Shown: positions 26,223 through 36,157, counted from the stretch's first letter. The stretch is 43,906 nucleotides of DNA from an uncultured Helicobacteraceae bacterium (GCA_947176375.1 CAMWQM010000016.1:1-43906); one strand, 5' to 3'. The notes: generated by a model not told the origin, from the sequence alone. Program-made: numbers and translations.

Positions 26223-27347
26223 CTACTCGCTAATCCACTCTTTTATCTTATCAATACAATTTTCTAATATAGTCTTATGTGGCTCACTCTTTTGCCCAAA
26301 AGATTCGTGTAAGGCTATGAGTAATTTTTTTTGCTCACTTGTTAGTTTTTCATTTGGATATGTGATTTTTATTTGCACGATTAATCGCCCACGTTTTGAG
26401 CTATTTAAACTTTTAACCCCTTCATTATTAAAAATAAATCTTTCTTTGTCTTTCGTATTCGGTGGAATCTTTAATTCTAATTCACCTTTAAGTGAAGGCA
26501 CTTTGATACTACCTCCTAAAATTATATTTGTAAAAAATACAGGAATCTCTATATAAATATCACTTCCATCACGGACAAAATACTCATCATCTTCCACATC
26601 AATAATAATATATAAATCGCCTCTAGTTCCATCTGGTAGCTCATTTCCACGATTATGTGCTCTAATTCTATTATCACTATCAATTCCTTCTGGAACATTT
26701 ATCTCAAAGCTCTCATCTTTTATTATAAATTGCTTACCTTTACAAGTTTCGCATTTATCTTTTATAATCTCTCCATTTCCATTGCATTCAGGACACATTT
26801 GAGTAAAAGTCATAAATCCACTTTTAGTATAAAGTCTGCCATTTCCATTGCATAATGTGCATTTACCCTTACTTTTAGCACCGCTTCCTTTGCAAGTTTT
26901 ACAATACTGCCTATATTGATTTTTTATTTCCTTTTTACAACCAAAAACTGCTTCTTTAAAACTTAAATTCAATGTGATTGCAAAATCACTCTCAAAACCA
27001 CCTTTTTCTTTCTTTTGGCTAAATCCTCCAAATCCACCACCAAATACACTCTCAAAAATCGAACCTAAATCACCAAAAACATCGCCAAAATCCTTTCCGC
27101 TAAAGCCACTAAATCCACTAGATTCTAACCCTGCTTTGCCGTATTTGTCGTAAATCTCTTTTCTATTATCATCACTTAATACTTGATATGCTTCATTTAT
27201 TTGCTTAAATTTTTCCTCTGCTTCTTTATTGTTAGCATTTCTGTCTGGGTGATATTTTAAGGCTAGTTTTCTATAAGCTTTTTTTATAACATCTTTATTG
27301 CTTGTTTTGCTAATTTCTAATATTTCATAATAATCAAACTCTTCCAA
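26223..27347 (-). CDS. dnaJ: Chaperone DnaJ
   Basis: DnaJ delivers unfolded proteins to DnaK and stimulates its ATPase. The 374-residue protein has the J domain with His33-Pro34-Asp35 and a Gly/Phe region (about 75-115). A zinc region has four repeats: CKTCKGSG, CTLCNGNG, CPECNGNG and CETCKGKQ, the last lacking the final GxG. C-terminal substrate-binding domains complete it. The start is TTG at 27345-27347, with AGGTT ten bases before it, and the protein begins as expected (DYYEILEISK). TACAAT on the minus strand (27387-27382) is a possible -10 box. grpE and dnaK are not nearby. Confidence 0.96.
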   Translation of the reverse strand: MEEFDYYEILEISKTSNKDVIKKAYRKLALKYHPDRNANNKEAEEKFKQINEAYQVLSDDNRKEIYDKYGKAGLESSGFSGFSGKDFGDVFGDLGSIFESVFGGGFGGFSQKKEKGGFESDFAITLNLSFKEAVFGCKKEIKNQYRQYCKTCKGSGAKSKGKCTLCNGNGRLYTKSGFMTFTQMCPECNGNGEIIKDKCETCKGKQFIIKDESFEINVPEGIDSDNRIRAHNRGNELPDGTRGDLYIIIDVEDDEYFVRDGSDIYIEIPVFFTNIILGGSIKVPSLKGELELKIPPNTKDKERFIFNNEGVKSLNSSKRGRLIVQIKITYPNEKLTSEQKKLLIALHESFGQKSEPHKTILENCIDKIKEWISE

Positions 27348-27400
27348 ATATTCAACCTATTTTTTAAATTTTAAAAATCGTATTGTAATAAATTTTACAA

Positions 27401-28327
27401 CTAATATTTATAAATTTCACTATATTTAGCCTTAAATCTTTTATGAAACCAAAACCACTCACCCTTATTTTCATTTATAATTTTTTGGGTAAAATCTGCT
27501 TGAAGTTGCGTCATAGCCTCTATATCTGCTTTGGAATCTTTAGTAATTATCGCATTGCAAATTTTTACAAAATTTAGATTATAATTGCGATAATCAGCAC
27601 TTAAAGTAGTGTAGGCAAAAACTATCGGAATATTGTATTTTCTTGCTAATATAGAAGCAGCTGCTGTGTGCGTTACATCTTTACCAAACATTTTTACAAA
27701 GATTCCTTCAAACTGCGATACATTATGGTCAATAACCAAACCTATAATATTTTTCTTATCTTTCAAAAGCTTTACTAAATGCCTGCTTGCACCAACTTTA
27801 TCCAAAAACGATGAGCCAAATCTCTGCCTTGATTTTTGCATTAATAAATTTATTGAGCTAAATTGTGTAAATCTCCCTACAACACTTAAATTTATATTTT
27901 TATGCTTATACGCAACATATCTAGCAGTCCCCTCCCAATCGCCATAATGTGCTGTTATAAATATAAAATTTCCTTTATTTATTAAATCTTTTATTAAATC
28001 CTCATTTCTTACCCTAAATTTACTAATATACTTTTCTTTTGACATATAGAGCAAACGCAAAGCGTTTAAAATCACAAAGGCAAAATTATCATAACATTGA
28101 TTTAATATTTTTATTTTTTCTTTTTCACTTAAAGTGTTATTGTAAGCAAAATCTAGGTTATTAAAACAATCTTTTTTTCGCCTTTTATCAAAAGTTTTAA
28201 AAATAAATGAGAGAAATTTCACATTATAAAAAAAGATTCTATCATTCATTATTGACAAGATAAATCCACTAGAATATGCAAATATAAGTATAAAAATATC
28301 AATTATTTTATCTATAAACTTTTTCAT
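27401..28327 (-). CDS. waaM: Lipid A biosynthesis lauroyl/myristoyl acyltransferase (LpxL/HtrB family)
   Basis: This enzyme adds a secondary acyl chain to Kdo-lipid A at the inner membrane. The 308-residue protein has an N-terminal membrane helix (about 8-28) and the HX4E catalytic motif, His127 to Glu132, in TAHYGDWEGTARY. The later GLVIDHNVSQFEGIFVKMFGKD block is typical. The ATG overlaps the stop of waaC by four bases (ATGA), so the two are coupled. The pair waaC-waaM with a Ppx/GppA gene upstream matches the order I recall from H. pylori (HP0278-0280). Confidence 0.92.
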   Translation of the reverse strand: MKKFIDKIIDIFILIFAYSSGFILSIMNDRIFFYNVKFLSFIFKTFDKRRKKDCFNNLDFAYNNTLSEKEKIKILNQCYDNFAFVILNALRLLYMSKEKYISKFRVRNEDLIKDLINKGNFIFITAHYGDWEGTARYVAYKHKNINLSVVGRFTQFSSINLLMQKSRQRFGSSFLDKVGASRHLVKLLKDKKNIIGLVIDHNVSQFEGIFVKMFGKDVTHTAAASILARKYNIPIVFAYTTLSADYRNYNLNFVKICNAIITKDSKADIEAMTQLQADFTQKIINENKGEWFWFHKRFKAKYSEIYKY

Positions 28328-29319
28328 TTTAATAAATCTTTAATATGGCTTAAAATTAGCTCTGGCTCAATTTGTGCGATTGAAAAATCATTTTTTACAA
28401 TTTTTTCTTGTTTAATTTTGCAAATTGATATATGATTTTCTCCATCAAGTTTAAATCTTTCTATCGGTGTATTGCCATAGAGTGTGATTGATGGAATTTT
28501 CAAAGCCCACGAAAGGTGTGTTAGCCCTGTATCACCGCCTATAATTAGATTCATATTTGAAATTAAGAATTTTATTTCAGCTAGATTTAAATGTGGCAGG
28601 AAGTAAAATACATTACTTCTACTTGCTAGATTTTTAATTTCAGATTCTTTTTTATCCCAAATAAGATAGATTCTAACATCTCTATATTTTTTTTCAATTC
28701 CAAGTGCAACTTGATAAAAGGAATCTAGAGGGTATTCTTTTTGTTCTTTTGAAGCCTCTAGTATGAATAGAATCTTTTTTTCTTTATTGAAAATATTTTT
28801 TAATTTCTCACTCTCTAAGACTCCTATCGTTTTATCTCTATGCTCTAGCATTTGGAGACTAAAATCTTTTTTTAAATTAAAAGCAGTTTGTAAAATTGCA
28901 TACTGCCGCTTTAAAATGTGCTCGTTATAAGCAATGCTTACTTTTTTCGTATAAAATAAACTTGCAAGCCTTTCTCTTATGCTAAATTTATCATAGCCTA
29001 TAATTTTTTTTGTTTTTAGAATCTTGCCTATAATAGCAGACTTTATCAATCCTTGAAAATCAAGCACAAGCTCAAATTCTTTAAGATTCCTAATCCTCCT
29101 AAAACACTCAAATATAAGTTTCCTATCTCTCTTGCTTTTTCTTAAAGGAATATCACATATCTCATCGATAAAAGACGAATTTTGCAACATTTCTCTAAAG
29201 TTAGAATCTACAATCCAAGTGATATGCAAATCTTTAACCTCACTTTTTAGATACTCCAAAAATACCAAAGTGCTTATTATATCCCCAAGTGAGCTAAGTC
29301 TAATAATGGCTATTTTCAT
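28324..29319 (-). CDS. waaC: LPS heptosyltransferase I
   Basis: WaaC is the GT9-family transferase that adds the first L-glycero-D-manno-heptose to Kdo of the LPS inner core. The 331-residue protein starts with KIAIIRLSSLGDII, the classic GT9 opening with the catalytic Asp. It has GFDFQGL-like LVLDFQGLIKSA and the nucleotide-sugar site GGDTGLTHLSWALKIPSITLYG. Heptosyltransferase I is favoured over II by the LSSLGDII start and by the coupling with waaM. The gene lies three bases after the Ppx/GppA gene. Confidence 0.92.
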   Translation of the reverse strand: MKIAIIRLSSLGDIISTLVFLEYLKSEVKDLHITWIVDSNFREMLQNSSFIDEICDIPLRKSKRDRKLIFECFRRIRNLKEFELVLDFQGLIKSAIIGKILKTKKIIGYDKFSIRERLASLFYTKKVSIAYNEHILKRQYAILQTAFNLKKDFSLQMLEHRDKTIGVLESEKLKNIFNKEKKILFILEASKEQKEYPLDSFYQVALGIEKKYRDVRIYLIWDKKESEIKNLASRSNVFYFLPHLNLAEIKFLISNMNLIIGGDTGLTHLSWALKIPSITLYGNTPIERFKLDGENHISICKIKQEKIVKNDFSIAQIEPELILSHIKDLLK

Positions 29320-29322
29320 TTT

Positions 29323-30780
29323 CTAATCAAACTCAATATTTATAGCTTCTGGCTTATGCAAGGAATTAATTTTTTCTTTTATTAAATAAGCTTTATTTTT
29401 ACTTGTTATAAAAAGTGTATTTTTTCTAAAGGAAAAACTAAATTTATCATCACTAAGGCTTAAAATCTCTGCAATACTTAAAATAAAACTAAGCCATTGA
29501 AGCACCAAAATATCTGGCATTAGAGTGCTAATGTGTGCTATTTCATCATCTTGTGGAATCTTTTTATTACTATATTTTACGAGCAAGCAAATAATAGCTT
29601 TATCAGCGTGAGAATAACCATAACTAAGTGCATTTAGCAAAAAATATGCGCTATGTTCGTGCAATGAGTAGAAATTTAAATAATTACCAATTTTTGTCAG
29701 CCCTGCTGCATTTTGTAAATGAAATAGATATTTTTTATTAATATCAAACTCATCACTTAATACTTCAAATAATTTTGTGGCATTAATTTTGACAATATTT
29801 TGAGCTCTCTCCTCTAAGCTAAATCTATCCAACAAGCTTCTATACGAGGGATTAAAACCTTTTGGAAACATAAATCTTTGATTTCTAAGTAAATTGCTTA
29901 AAAATACCCCCTCTCGCACTCCAACTCCGCTTGTTATAACATTTTTTGCACCAAATTTTTCTAACAACATTGAGAAAATCAATGCTCCCTCTCTAATATT
30001 ATCTTCCCTGTCTTGCGGAACATTAAAGTCTTTTAGCTTTTTTATCTCACTACTATAAATATTTTTAAAATAAGATAAATATTTTTTAATACTAAATTCA
30101 TAGCCATGAAGCGTATTTATAGGATAATTTTCCTTTTTCATAATAAGCTTTGATAAAGCCCTTATTGTCCCACCGATTCCAAAGATATTAATATGGCTAA
30201 ATGTAGATGGAATCTTGCTAAACTCATTATTTATAAACTCCTTTGCTTTTTTAATATCTGCTTTGGAATCAAAAAATAGCTCTTTAAGCCTAATTGTTCC
30301 TAAATTTAGTGATATCAACTCTTTAATTTCACCATTTCTTATAATCGCACATTCTGTGGAACCGCCACCTATATCAATAGTTATTCCATCTTTTTTATGA
30401 AGAAGATTGGAGCAAGCCACTGCTCCATAAAATGCCTCTTTTTGCCCATCAATTACTTTTATTTGCACTTTTGTTTTTTTCTTTATTAAGGATATAAATT
30501 CATTTCTATTTGGTGCATCTCTAACCGCACTCGTAGCAACGCATAATAATTTTCTTGCTTTGTAAGTCTTTGCTATTTTTGCAAAATCACAAATAGCATT
30601 TAGCGCTCTTTCTATTGGCTCATCTTGCAAGATTCCATTATTTTCATAGCAACCCTCTGAAATCCTAACCTTACTTTTAGATTCAAAAATAAGTGAAAAT
30701 CCAAATCTGCTTGTGCGTCTAAAAATAGCCATTCTTGCAGAGTTAGAACCTATATCAATAACTGCAGTAACCTTACTCAA
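29323..30780 (-). CDS. Ppx/GppA family exopolyphosphatase / pppGpp phosphatase
   Basis: This is a member of the ASKHA-fold Ppx/GppA family, which trims polyphosphate or converts pppGpp to ppGpp. The N-terminal AVIDIGSNSARMAIF and the later TIDIGGGSTECAII are the two phosphate-binding loops. SAVRDAPN and GIGGTIRAL are also conserved, and the last 170 residues or so form the HD-like domain. A TTG at 30786 directly abuts the AAGGG ribosome binding site, which is too close. The TTG at 30780 (reading MSKVTAVID) has a six-base spacer, so I set the start there. Which of the two activities dominates cannot be read from sequence. Confidence 0.9.
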   Translation of the reverse strand: MSKVTAVIDIGSNSARMAIFRRTSRFGFSLIFESKSKVRISEGCYENNGILQDEPIERALNAICDFAKIAKTYKARKLLCVATSAVRDAPNRNEFISLIKKKTKVQIKVIDGQKEAFYGAVACSNLLHKKDGITIDIGGGSTECAIIRNGEIKELISLNLGTIRLKELFFDSKADIKKAKEFINNEFSKIPSTFSHINIFGIGGTIRALSKLIMKKENYPINTLHGYEFSIKKYLSYFKNIYSSEIKKLKDFNVPQDREDNIREGALIFSMLLEKFGAKNVITSGVGVREGVFLSNLLRNQRFMFPKGFNPSYRSLLDRFSLEERAQNIVKINATKLFEVLSDEFDINKKYLFHLQNAAGLTKIGNYLNFYSLHEHSAYFLLNALSYGYSHADKAIICLLVKYSNKKIPQDDEIAHISTLMPDILVLQWLSFILSIAEILSLSDDKFSFSFRKNTLFITSKNKAYLIKEKINSLHKPEAINIEFD

Positions 30781-30918
30781 AATCAACCCTTGATATAAAA
30801 ATTTTGCAATTATAAATTAAAGTTAATTAAAAAAATATTTTTTAATTAAAATTGCTATTATTTATAGACTGCTAGAATTTGCTAGTAAAATTTTTCTAAA
30901 AACTAAATTTAAATAGCC

Positions 30919-31974
30919 TCATAAATATAAAGCTTGATTTTTACTTAATATTTTATTTGCAGATTCTATAACTTCATCGGGAGTGATTAATTTCATACAA
31001 TTATGATGCTTTAAAGGGCATTCGCGCTTTTTGCAAGGAGCACAAGATAGATTCTTGTTTAATAAAATTGCATTTTTGCTCCAAGGGCTTGTTTCTTTAG
31101 AATCTGTTGGACCAAACATTGCAATTATAGGGATATTAAAACTAGCTGCAATGTGCATAGGACCGCTATCATTTGTAATAAATAAATCAAGCATAGAAAT
31201 ATAATCACAAAGTTCTTGTATGCTTGTTTTGTTGATTAAATTTATAAAATTAGTGTTATTAATTTTAGATTCAATTAAATTTAGGGACTTTACCTCACTA
31301 TTCCCAAACAAAAACACCATATAATCATTTTCTAAAAAATAATCAATTACTTCTACAAAATATCGCTCCTCCCATCTTTTTGCACTTCCATACGCAGCAC
31401 CAGGATTAATACCAATACAAGGCTTTAAATTATCCTTATTAAAATTTTTTATTTTTTTTGATATTAACTTTAGCTTTAAATCCTCTTCAATCTTGCTATT
31501 TGGATAATATAAAGGCTTCGCAATAAGATAATTGATTAAATTTAAATATGAGAGGACTTGATGAATATTTTTTATAAATTTTACTCTTTTAGTCAACAAG
31601 AATCCTCTAAAATTCCTAGAGTAACCTACTCGTATCGTTGTCTTTGTGAAATATAAAAGCAGAGCTGAAAAAAATGTATTACTAAAACTTATGGCAATGT
31701 CGTGCTTACCTATCATTTTGGATAGTTGTAAAGTGGCTTTAAATCTATTTTTTTGGCTTTTGGTTTTATCTATGTAAATATTTTGAATTCTATTATCTCG
31801 TTTATAAATTTCTGTGCTATGAAGCGTGCCTACAATATTAAAAGTAGCGTTTGGAAAGTGAGATTTTAATAACTCAAAACTAGGCGAAACCATCACACTA
31901 TCTCCTAGCCAATTTGGGAGCCTAAGTAGAATCTTTAACTTCCTTTCATCTGGCATTCCTCGTTGTTCTAGCAA
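30919..31974 (-). CDS. waaF: ADP-heptose:LPS heptosyltransferase II
   Basis: WaaF adds the second heptose to the LPS inner core. The 351-residue GT9 protein has the opening KILLRLPNWLGDSVM and the site FITNDSGPMHIAASF. Near the C-terminus it has the cysteine-rich segment CAPCKKRECPLKHHNCM, which I associate specifically with WaaF. The start is TTG at 31972-31974 with AAGGAG five bases before it. The ATG six codons later is poorly placed relative to any ribosome binding site. About 138 bases without a gene separate it from the Ppx/GppA gene; no ferredoxin gene is present there, unlike the H. pylori arrangement I recall. Confidence 0.93.
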   Translation of the reverse strand: MLEQRGMPDERKLKILLRLPNWLGDSVMVSPSFELLKSHFPNATFNIVGTLHSTEIYKRDNRIQNIYIDKTKSQKNRFKATLQLSKMIGKHDIAISFSNTFFSALLLYFTKTTIRVGYSRNFRGFLLTKRVKFIKNIHQVLSYLNLINYLIAKPLYYPNSKIEEDLKLKLISKKIKNFNKDNLKPCIGINPGAAYGSAKRWEERYFVEVIDYFLENDYMVFLFGNSEVKSLNLIESKINNTNFINLINKTSIQELCDYISMLDLFITNDSGPMHIAASFNIPIIAMFGPTDSKETSPWSKNAILLNKNLSCAPCKKRECPLKHHNCMKLITPDEVIESANKILSKNQALYL

Positions 31975-32001
31975 TTTTTCTCCTTAAATTTAAAGTATTT
32001 T

Positions 32002-32007
32002 TATAAT
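32002..32007 (+). promoter_or_regulatory. Possible -10 box for hisS
   Basis: TATAAT lies 81 bases before the hisS ATG in the waaF-hisS divergent region (31975-32088). AAAGG just before the ATG is the ribosome binding site. The reverse strand at the same spot reads TTATAAAA and could serve waaF. Confidence 0.35.
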
Positions 32008-32088
32008 GATATTTTATAGATAAATTAATTGTAATTTTACATAAAGATAGATAGAATCCGCAATTTTAAAATAATTTAAAGGTTTTTT

Positions 32089-33432
32089 ATGCAAGACAAT
32101 CAAACAAAAAGCAATAAAGACACTAATAAAATCACTCCACGCACCCTAAGTGGCTTTAAAGATAGGCTACCAAAAGAAGCAATGGCTAAATCAAAATTGC
32201 TCTCAATTGTTAGCAAAGTATTTGAAAATTTCGGATTCATGCCGATTGAAACGCCACATCTAGAATATGCTGATATTTTAATCAAGCAAGGTAGTGATGA
32301 GATTCAAAAAGAATTATATAAATTTAAAGACCACGGAAATAGAGATGTGGCACTAAGATTTGACCAAACAGTCCCGCTTGCTAGATTTATCTCACAGCAC
32401 AGAAATAAAATTGATTTACCTTTTAAACGATATGCTATTGGTAATGTGTTTCGCGGAGAGAGAGCGCAAAAGGGACGATATAGAGAATTTACACAATGTG
32501 ATTTTGACTTTATTGGTAGCAGTAGCATTGCTTGCGATGCAGAGATTATTCAAGTAATTTATGAATCAATGATCGCGCTAGGAATTGAGGAATTTACCAT
32601 TTGGTTAAATAATCGCAAGATTCTAAATGGAATCTGTAAATACTTTGGAATCTTAAAAGATAATGATATTTCAAATATATTAAGAATAATTGATAAGATT
32701 GAAAAAATCGGTGAAAATGAAGTAATTGAAGAATTAAGCAAAATGATAGATAAAAATAGTGTTAAAAAAATGCTAGAGATTGCAAGTATTAAACAAAATG
32801 GAGATAGCACAGAATTTTTTAACGAAATATCATATCTAAAAGATTGGAATAATGATTTAAAAACTGGAATAGAGGAAATTGAAAGTGTCTATGAAATACT
32901 CTCAAACCTCCAAATGGATAGAGATACTTATCGTGTGAATTTTTCTATCGCAAGAGGGCTTGGATATTACACAGGCGTGGTTTATGAAACTACATTAAAT
33001 ACACAAAGGGGGTTAGGAAGTGTGTGTTCAGGTGGTAGATATGATAATCTAGCAAGGAGCTTTTCAAGTGAAAATATAAGTGGAGTTGGTGCTAGTATAG
33101 GAATAGATAGACTACTATCTAGTATGGAAACAAACTCTAAAAGGCAAACTTCTGCAAGAGTGCTGATAATTTGTATGAATAAGAACCACTTTTCCTATGC
33201 ATATAAAATTGCAGAAACTTTTAGAAGAAGTGAGATTCCAACAGAAGTATATCCAGAGATTAACAAAATTAAAAAGCAGTTTTCTTATGCTAACTCAAAA
33301 GGACACGAATTCGTAGTCGTAATAGGTGATGATGAACTACAAACAAATGAAATCACATTGAAAAATATGACTTCTGGTATGCAAATGAAAGGCTTAAGCA
33401 CTCTAAAAGCTATACAATTACTAAAAGAATGA
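32089..33432 (+). CDS. hisS: Histidyl-tRNA synthetase
   Basis: This class II aminoacyl-tRNA synthetase charges tRNA-His. The 447-residue protein has motif 1 near residues 45-60 ([15 protein letters not shown]) and motif 2 with [22 protein letters not shown]. The histidine-specific block is [12 protein letters not shown], and motif 3 is [14 protein letters not shown]-terminal anticodon-binding domain follows (about 355-447). It starts a three-gene run in which each start overlaps the previous stop. Confidence 0.97.
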   Translation: MQDNQTKSNKDTNKITPRTLSGFKDRLPKEAMAKSKLLSIVSKVFENFGFMPIETPHLEYADILIKQGSDEIQKELYKFKDHGNRDVALRFDQTVPLARFISQHRNKIDLPFKRYAIGNVFRGERAQKGRYREFTQCDFDFIGSSSIACDAEIIQVIYESMIALGIEEFTIWLNNRKILNGICKYFGILKDNDISNILRIIDKIEKIGENEVIEELSKMIDKNSVKKMLEIASIKQNGDSTEFFNEISYLKDWNNDLKTGIEEIESVYEILSNLQMDRDTYRVNFSIARGLGYYTGVVYETTLNTQRGLGSVCSGGRYDNLARSFSSENISGVGASIGIDRLLSSMETNSKRQTSARVLIICMNKNHFSYAYKIAETFRRSEIPTEVYPEINKIKKQFSYANSKGHEFVVVIGDDELQTNEITLKNMTSGMQMKGLSTLKAIQLLKE

Positions 33433-33782
33433 AAATAAAATTTAAATTAGAATCTAGCTTTAATGATGGTATTGATGTAGTTTGCAAAAAATGCAAAGAA
33501 TTAAGCAGTGAATGCAAATGTAAAGCAATAAAAATTAAGATTCTACCAAAAAATCAGCACAAAATAAAATATAAACTAAATAAAATCAATAACAAGCTAG
33601 TTAGCTCATTTTATCCATTCTACATAGATAATGAAAAAGAGTTGCTAAAAACCTTAAAGAAAAAATTTGGATGTGGTGGAAATATAGAAATTATTGATGA
33701 TTATGTACAAATAAACTTGCAAGGAAATATCATAGAATTAGCAACGCTAGAACTACAAAAACTAGGATTTAGCACCATTTGA
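33429..33782 (+). CDS. SUI1/YciH family protein with a cysteine ribbon
   Basis: The 117-residue protein resembles the bacterial YciH branch of the eIF1/SUI1 translation-factor family. It has a possible N-terminal zinc ribbon (Cys19, Cys22, Cys29, Cys31), then a core. [28 protein letters not shown] (written in parts: [14 protein letters not shown] and [13 protein letters not shown]) is the hallmark stretch. The usual glycine/lysine-rich beta strand before it is replaced by [12 protein letters not shown]. YciH may influence start-site choice; the function here is unproven. The ATG overlaps the hisS stop by four bases (ATGA), so translation is coupled. Confidence 0.8.
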   Translation: MKIKFKLESSFNDGIDVVCKKCKELSSECKCKAIKIKILPKNQHKIKYKLNKINNKLVSSFYPFYIDNEKELLKTLKKKFGCGGNIEIIDDYVQINLQGNIIELATLELQKLGFSTI

Positions 33783-34648
33783 AAATAAATTTTAATAACA
33801 GCATAATAGAGTCTTATATTTGGCATAAAGAAAGTTTCCTTATTAAAAGAGATGATTTAATCTCACCCTTTATAAATGGAAATAAAGTTTATAAATTTTA
33901 TTTTTTGCTAAATAGAGATTTTGAAATCATTACTAGCTATGGAGGTAATCAAAGTAATGCAATGGCAACGCTCTCATACATCGCTAAAGTTAAAAATGCA
34001 AGATTTGTATATTTTACAAGAGAATTGCCAACTTTATTACTAAATCAAGTAAGTGGGAATCTTAAATTCGCACTAGAAAATAAAATGGAATTAAAAATTT
34101 CAAATGATATGAAAAATGATTGCATTGCTTTTGCAAATGAAAATAATGCTATTTTTGTCCCGCAAGGTGGAGCGATGAATGAGGCAAGAGAGGGAATAGC
34201 AAAATTAGCACAAGATATTATTAATTTAAATTTAGAAAATTTATGTGTCTTTTATAGCTCTGGCACAGGGACTAGCAGCCTATTTTTACAAGAATATTTA
34301 AAAAAATATAATATAGATGTTTTTACCACACCTTGCGTTGGAAATAAGAATTATTTATATAAGCAATTTTTAATATTAAGTAAAAAAAAGCAGAATTTCC
34401 CACAAATTTTGCAAACAAAAGATAAATTCACATTTGCAAAGCCAAATATCAAGCTACTAAATATTTATAGAGAATTTTTAAAGCAAGGAATTGAATTTGA
34501 TTTGCTCTATGATTGTGTAATGTGGCACGCTATTATTGATAATTTTCATATTATTAAAAATTATAAAAATCGCTTGTTTTTACACTCTGGAGGAATTTTT
34601 GGCAATAAAAGTCAAATAGAGCGGTATGAATACTATAATATGTTTTAA
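33779..34648 (+). CDS. PLP-dependent ACC deaminase / D-cysteine desulfhydrase-like protein
   Basis: This belongs to the tryptophan-synthase-beta fold group of PLP enzymes. FLIKRDDLISPFINGNKVYKF carries the lysine expected to bind PLP (in GNKVYKF). TSYGGNQSNAMATLSY (about 55-70) is the substrate and phosphate loop, and FVPQGGAMNEAREGI and FYSSGTGTSS follow. At 289 residues it is shorter than typical desulfhydrases (about 325-340), and the C-terminal region is divergent, so the real substrate is uncertain. The start is TTG at 33779, overlapping the previous stop (TTGA). Confidence 0.75.
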   Translation: MKINFNNSIIESYIWHKESFLIKRDDLISPFINGNKVYKFYFLLNRDFEIITSYGGNQSNAMATLSYIAKVKNARFVYFTRELPTLLLNQVSGNLKFALENKMELKISNDMKNDCIAFANENNAIFVPQGGAMNEAREGIAKLAQDIINLNLENLCVFYSSGTGTSSLFLQEYLKKYNIDVFTTPCVGNKNYLYKQFLILSKKKQNFPQILQTKDKFTFAKPNIKLLNIYREFLKQGIEFDLLYDCVMWHAIIDNFHIIKNYKNRLFLHSGGIFGNKSQIERYEYYNMF

Positions 34649-34667
34649 TTTTTTAGGAGAATAAAGA

Positions 34668-35240
34668 ATGAAAACAATATTTAGAATCTTTTTATTAATA
34701 CTAGTATTTGGAATTCTAGAAGCAAAAGCTAAAGATTTTATAGAAAGCAACAATCTATCCTTTGGAGTAAATCTCAATACAGGCACGATGATGGGAGCTG
34801 GAGCAGAATTTGGCTTTTTAATGTATAAAAATGGAAATTTTGAGATTTTTAATTTTATTAGCCTAAATAGCACAGGATTAAAACTAACTGAAGATAAATT
34901 TGACTATGTAAGTTTATTTGCACAAGAAAAAATTACTTTTAGCTATTTGCTTGGAAGCTCTGTTGTGTCGCACATAGGATTTGATTATTTTCGTCCATAC
35001 TTATTTATTAGTGGTGGTTTTGGTGGAATCTTTGGCAAAAAAGATGGGTATAAATTGCCATATTATTGGGATGGTTTTGCTGGATTAGGACACGAGTTTA
35101 TTACACAGAATGGACACACATTTTTCTTTGAATTAGGTGGTGGTGCAGTGGGATTAACATCTAAATTAAGTGATAAAAAACTGCAAAATACTTTAGGAGG
35201 AAATTTTAGAGTAATTCTTGGATATAGAATCTACTTTTAG
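34668..35240 (+). CDS. Small outer-membrane beta-barrel-like protein
   Basis: I do not recognise the family. The 190 residues have a clear signal peptide (hydrophobic 5-17, probable cleavage after EAKA near 22). Alternating polar and hydrophobic strands rich in Gly, Phe and Tyr follow (for example FGVNLNTGTMMGAGAEFG, HIGFDYFRPYLFISGGFGG, HTFFFELGGGAVGL). The chain ends in a terminal phenylalanine (LGYRIYF), the usual outer-membrane insertion signal. A barrel of about eight strands would fit the length. AGGAG precedes the ATG. It follows the PLP enzyme by 19 bases. Confidence 0.75.
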   Translation: MKTIFRIFLLILVFGILEAKAKDFIESNNLSFGVNLNTGTMMGAGAEFGFLMYKNGNFEIFNFISLNSTGLKLTEDKFDYVSLFAQEKITFSYLLGSSVVSHIGFDYFRPYLFISGGFGGIFGKKDGYKLPYYWDGFAGLGHEFITQNGHTFFFELGGGAVGLTSKLSDKKLQNTLGGNFRVILGYRIYF

Positions 35241-35698
35241 ATTCTATATAATATATATATTGCAAGCAAAATTGATTTTAAATATAAGCAAAGCTATCCT
35301 CACAACCTTAAATTTGAATACAATAAAAAAAGAAAACAATCTAGAAAATATTTATCATTAATAAATAAGAATTTTTAAATAATCTTTGCAAATAAAATGA
35401 AGCAATCTAGAAAAATAGTATAGATTCTTTAGTTTCTTATAAAACTTCAAAAAGATAATACAAGAATTTAAAATCTAAATCTTTAGAAGTTCTTTTATTG
35501 TTTTTAGAATTAGATTATAGATAGTCATACTTAGTGAACAAAAAGCTAATTTTAAATTACAAACACAATCTTTAAAGATTCTACAATTTTAAGCATTTGC
35601 TAATTTAGATTCTAAAATTAATATATTAGCCTATTATTGAGATTTTACTAGGCTTTATTTAAAGAATTATTAATTTTTATAAGTTTTTGAGATTGAAT
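35241..35698. other. Gene-free AT-rich stretch with TAGATTCT motifs
   Basis: No gene or RNA is visible between the barrel-like gene and the perR end, which converge on it. TAGATTCT/AGATTCTA words occur at 35238-35245, 35421-35428, 35576-35583 and 35606-35614. A TATATATA run lies near 35251-35260. No clear terminator hairpin was found. Confidence 0.55.
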
Positions 35699-36157
35699 TT
35701 ATTGCATTACTACTTTTAATTCTTTTATATCTGATTCTGCTACATCTGCACAGATAGGGCAGATTCCATTTAAAATAATAGAAGAATCATCAATATTGCT
35801 ATACCCGCTATTCATTTCACAATAATTTTGAAAACTAGCTATATCAATATCAAAATCTTCTAATTTATCGCATATTTTGCAGTATAAATGCACATGTGGC
35901 TTTTTATTAATCTCATATTTTTGCTTTTGAGTTGGCGTTTTAATACTCTTTATAATATTTGCACCCTGCATTGCAAGGACATTTTTATATATTGTTGCAA
36001 GCGAAACAGAAGGAATCTTGCTCTTTATCCTAACAAAAATATCATCTATACTTGAGTGTCCATGCTTTTCTAATTCATATAGAATAGCAATTCTTTGTGG
36101 TGTAATTTTTAATTGTTTATTTTTTAGCATTGCTGTAAAATCACTATTATTCATCAT
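35699..36157 (-). CDS. perR: Fur-family peroxide regulator, PerR type
   Basis: This DNA-binding repressor has a winged helix (about 10-80, with LKITPQRIAIL and SLATIYKNVLAM, the recognition helix). A dimer and metal domain follows, with two CxxC pairs: Cys93/Cys96 (LYCKIC) and Cys133/Cys136 (GICPIC), which form the structural zinc site. HVHLYCKICDK is typical. PerR-like repressors sense peroxide by metal-catalysed oxidation and control catalase and peroxiredoxin genes. Length (152) and sequence favour PerR over Fur. The ATG at 36157 is preceded by AAAGGG seven bases upstream. Confidence 0.85.
   Translation of the reverse strand: MMNNSDFTAMLKNKQLKITPQRIAILYELEKHGHSSIDDIFVRIKSKIPSVSLATIYKNVLAMQGANIIKSIKTPTQKQKYEINKKPHVHLYCKICDKLEDFDIDIASFQNYCEMNSGYSNIDDSSIILNGICPICADVAESDIKELKVVMQ

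Noticed and set aside
30787-30918. Possible ferredoxin gene between the Ppx/GppA gene and waaF, as recalled for H. pylori
   Set aside because: The gap is only about 132 bases, very AT-rich, and holds no CxxC motif in any frame that I could read.
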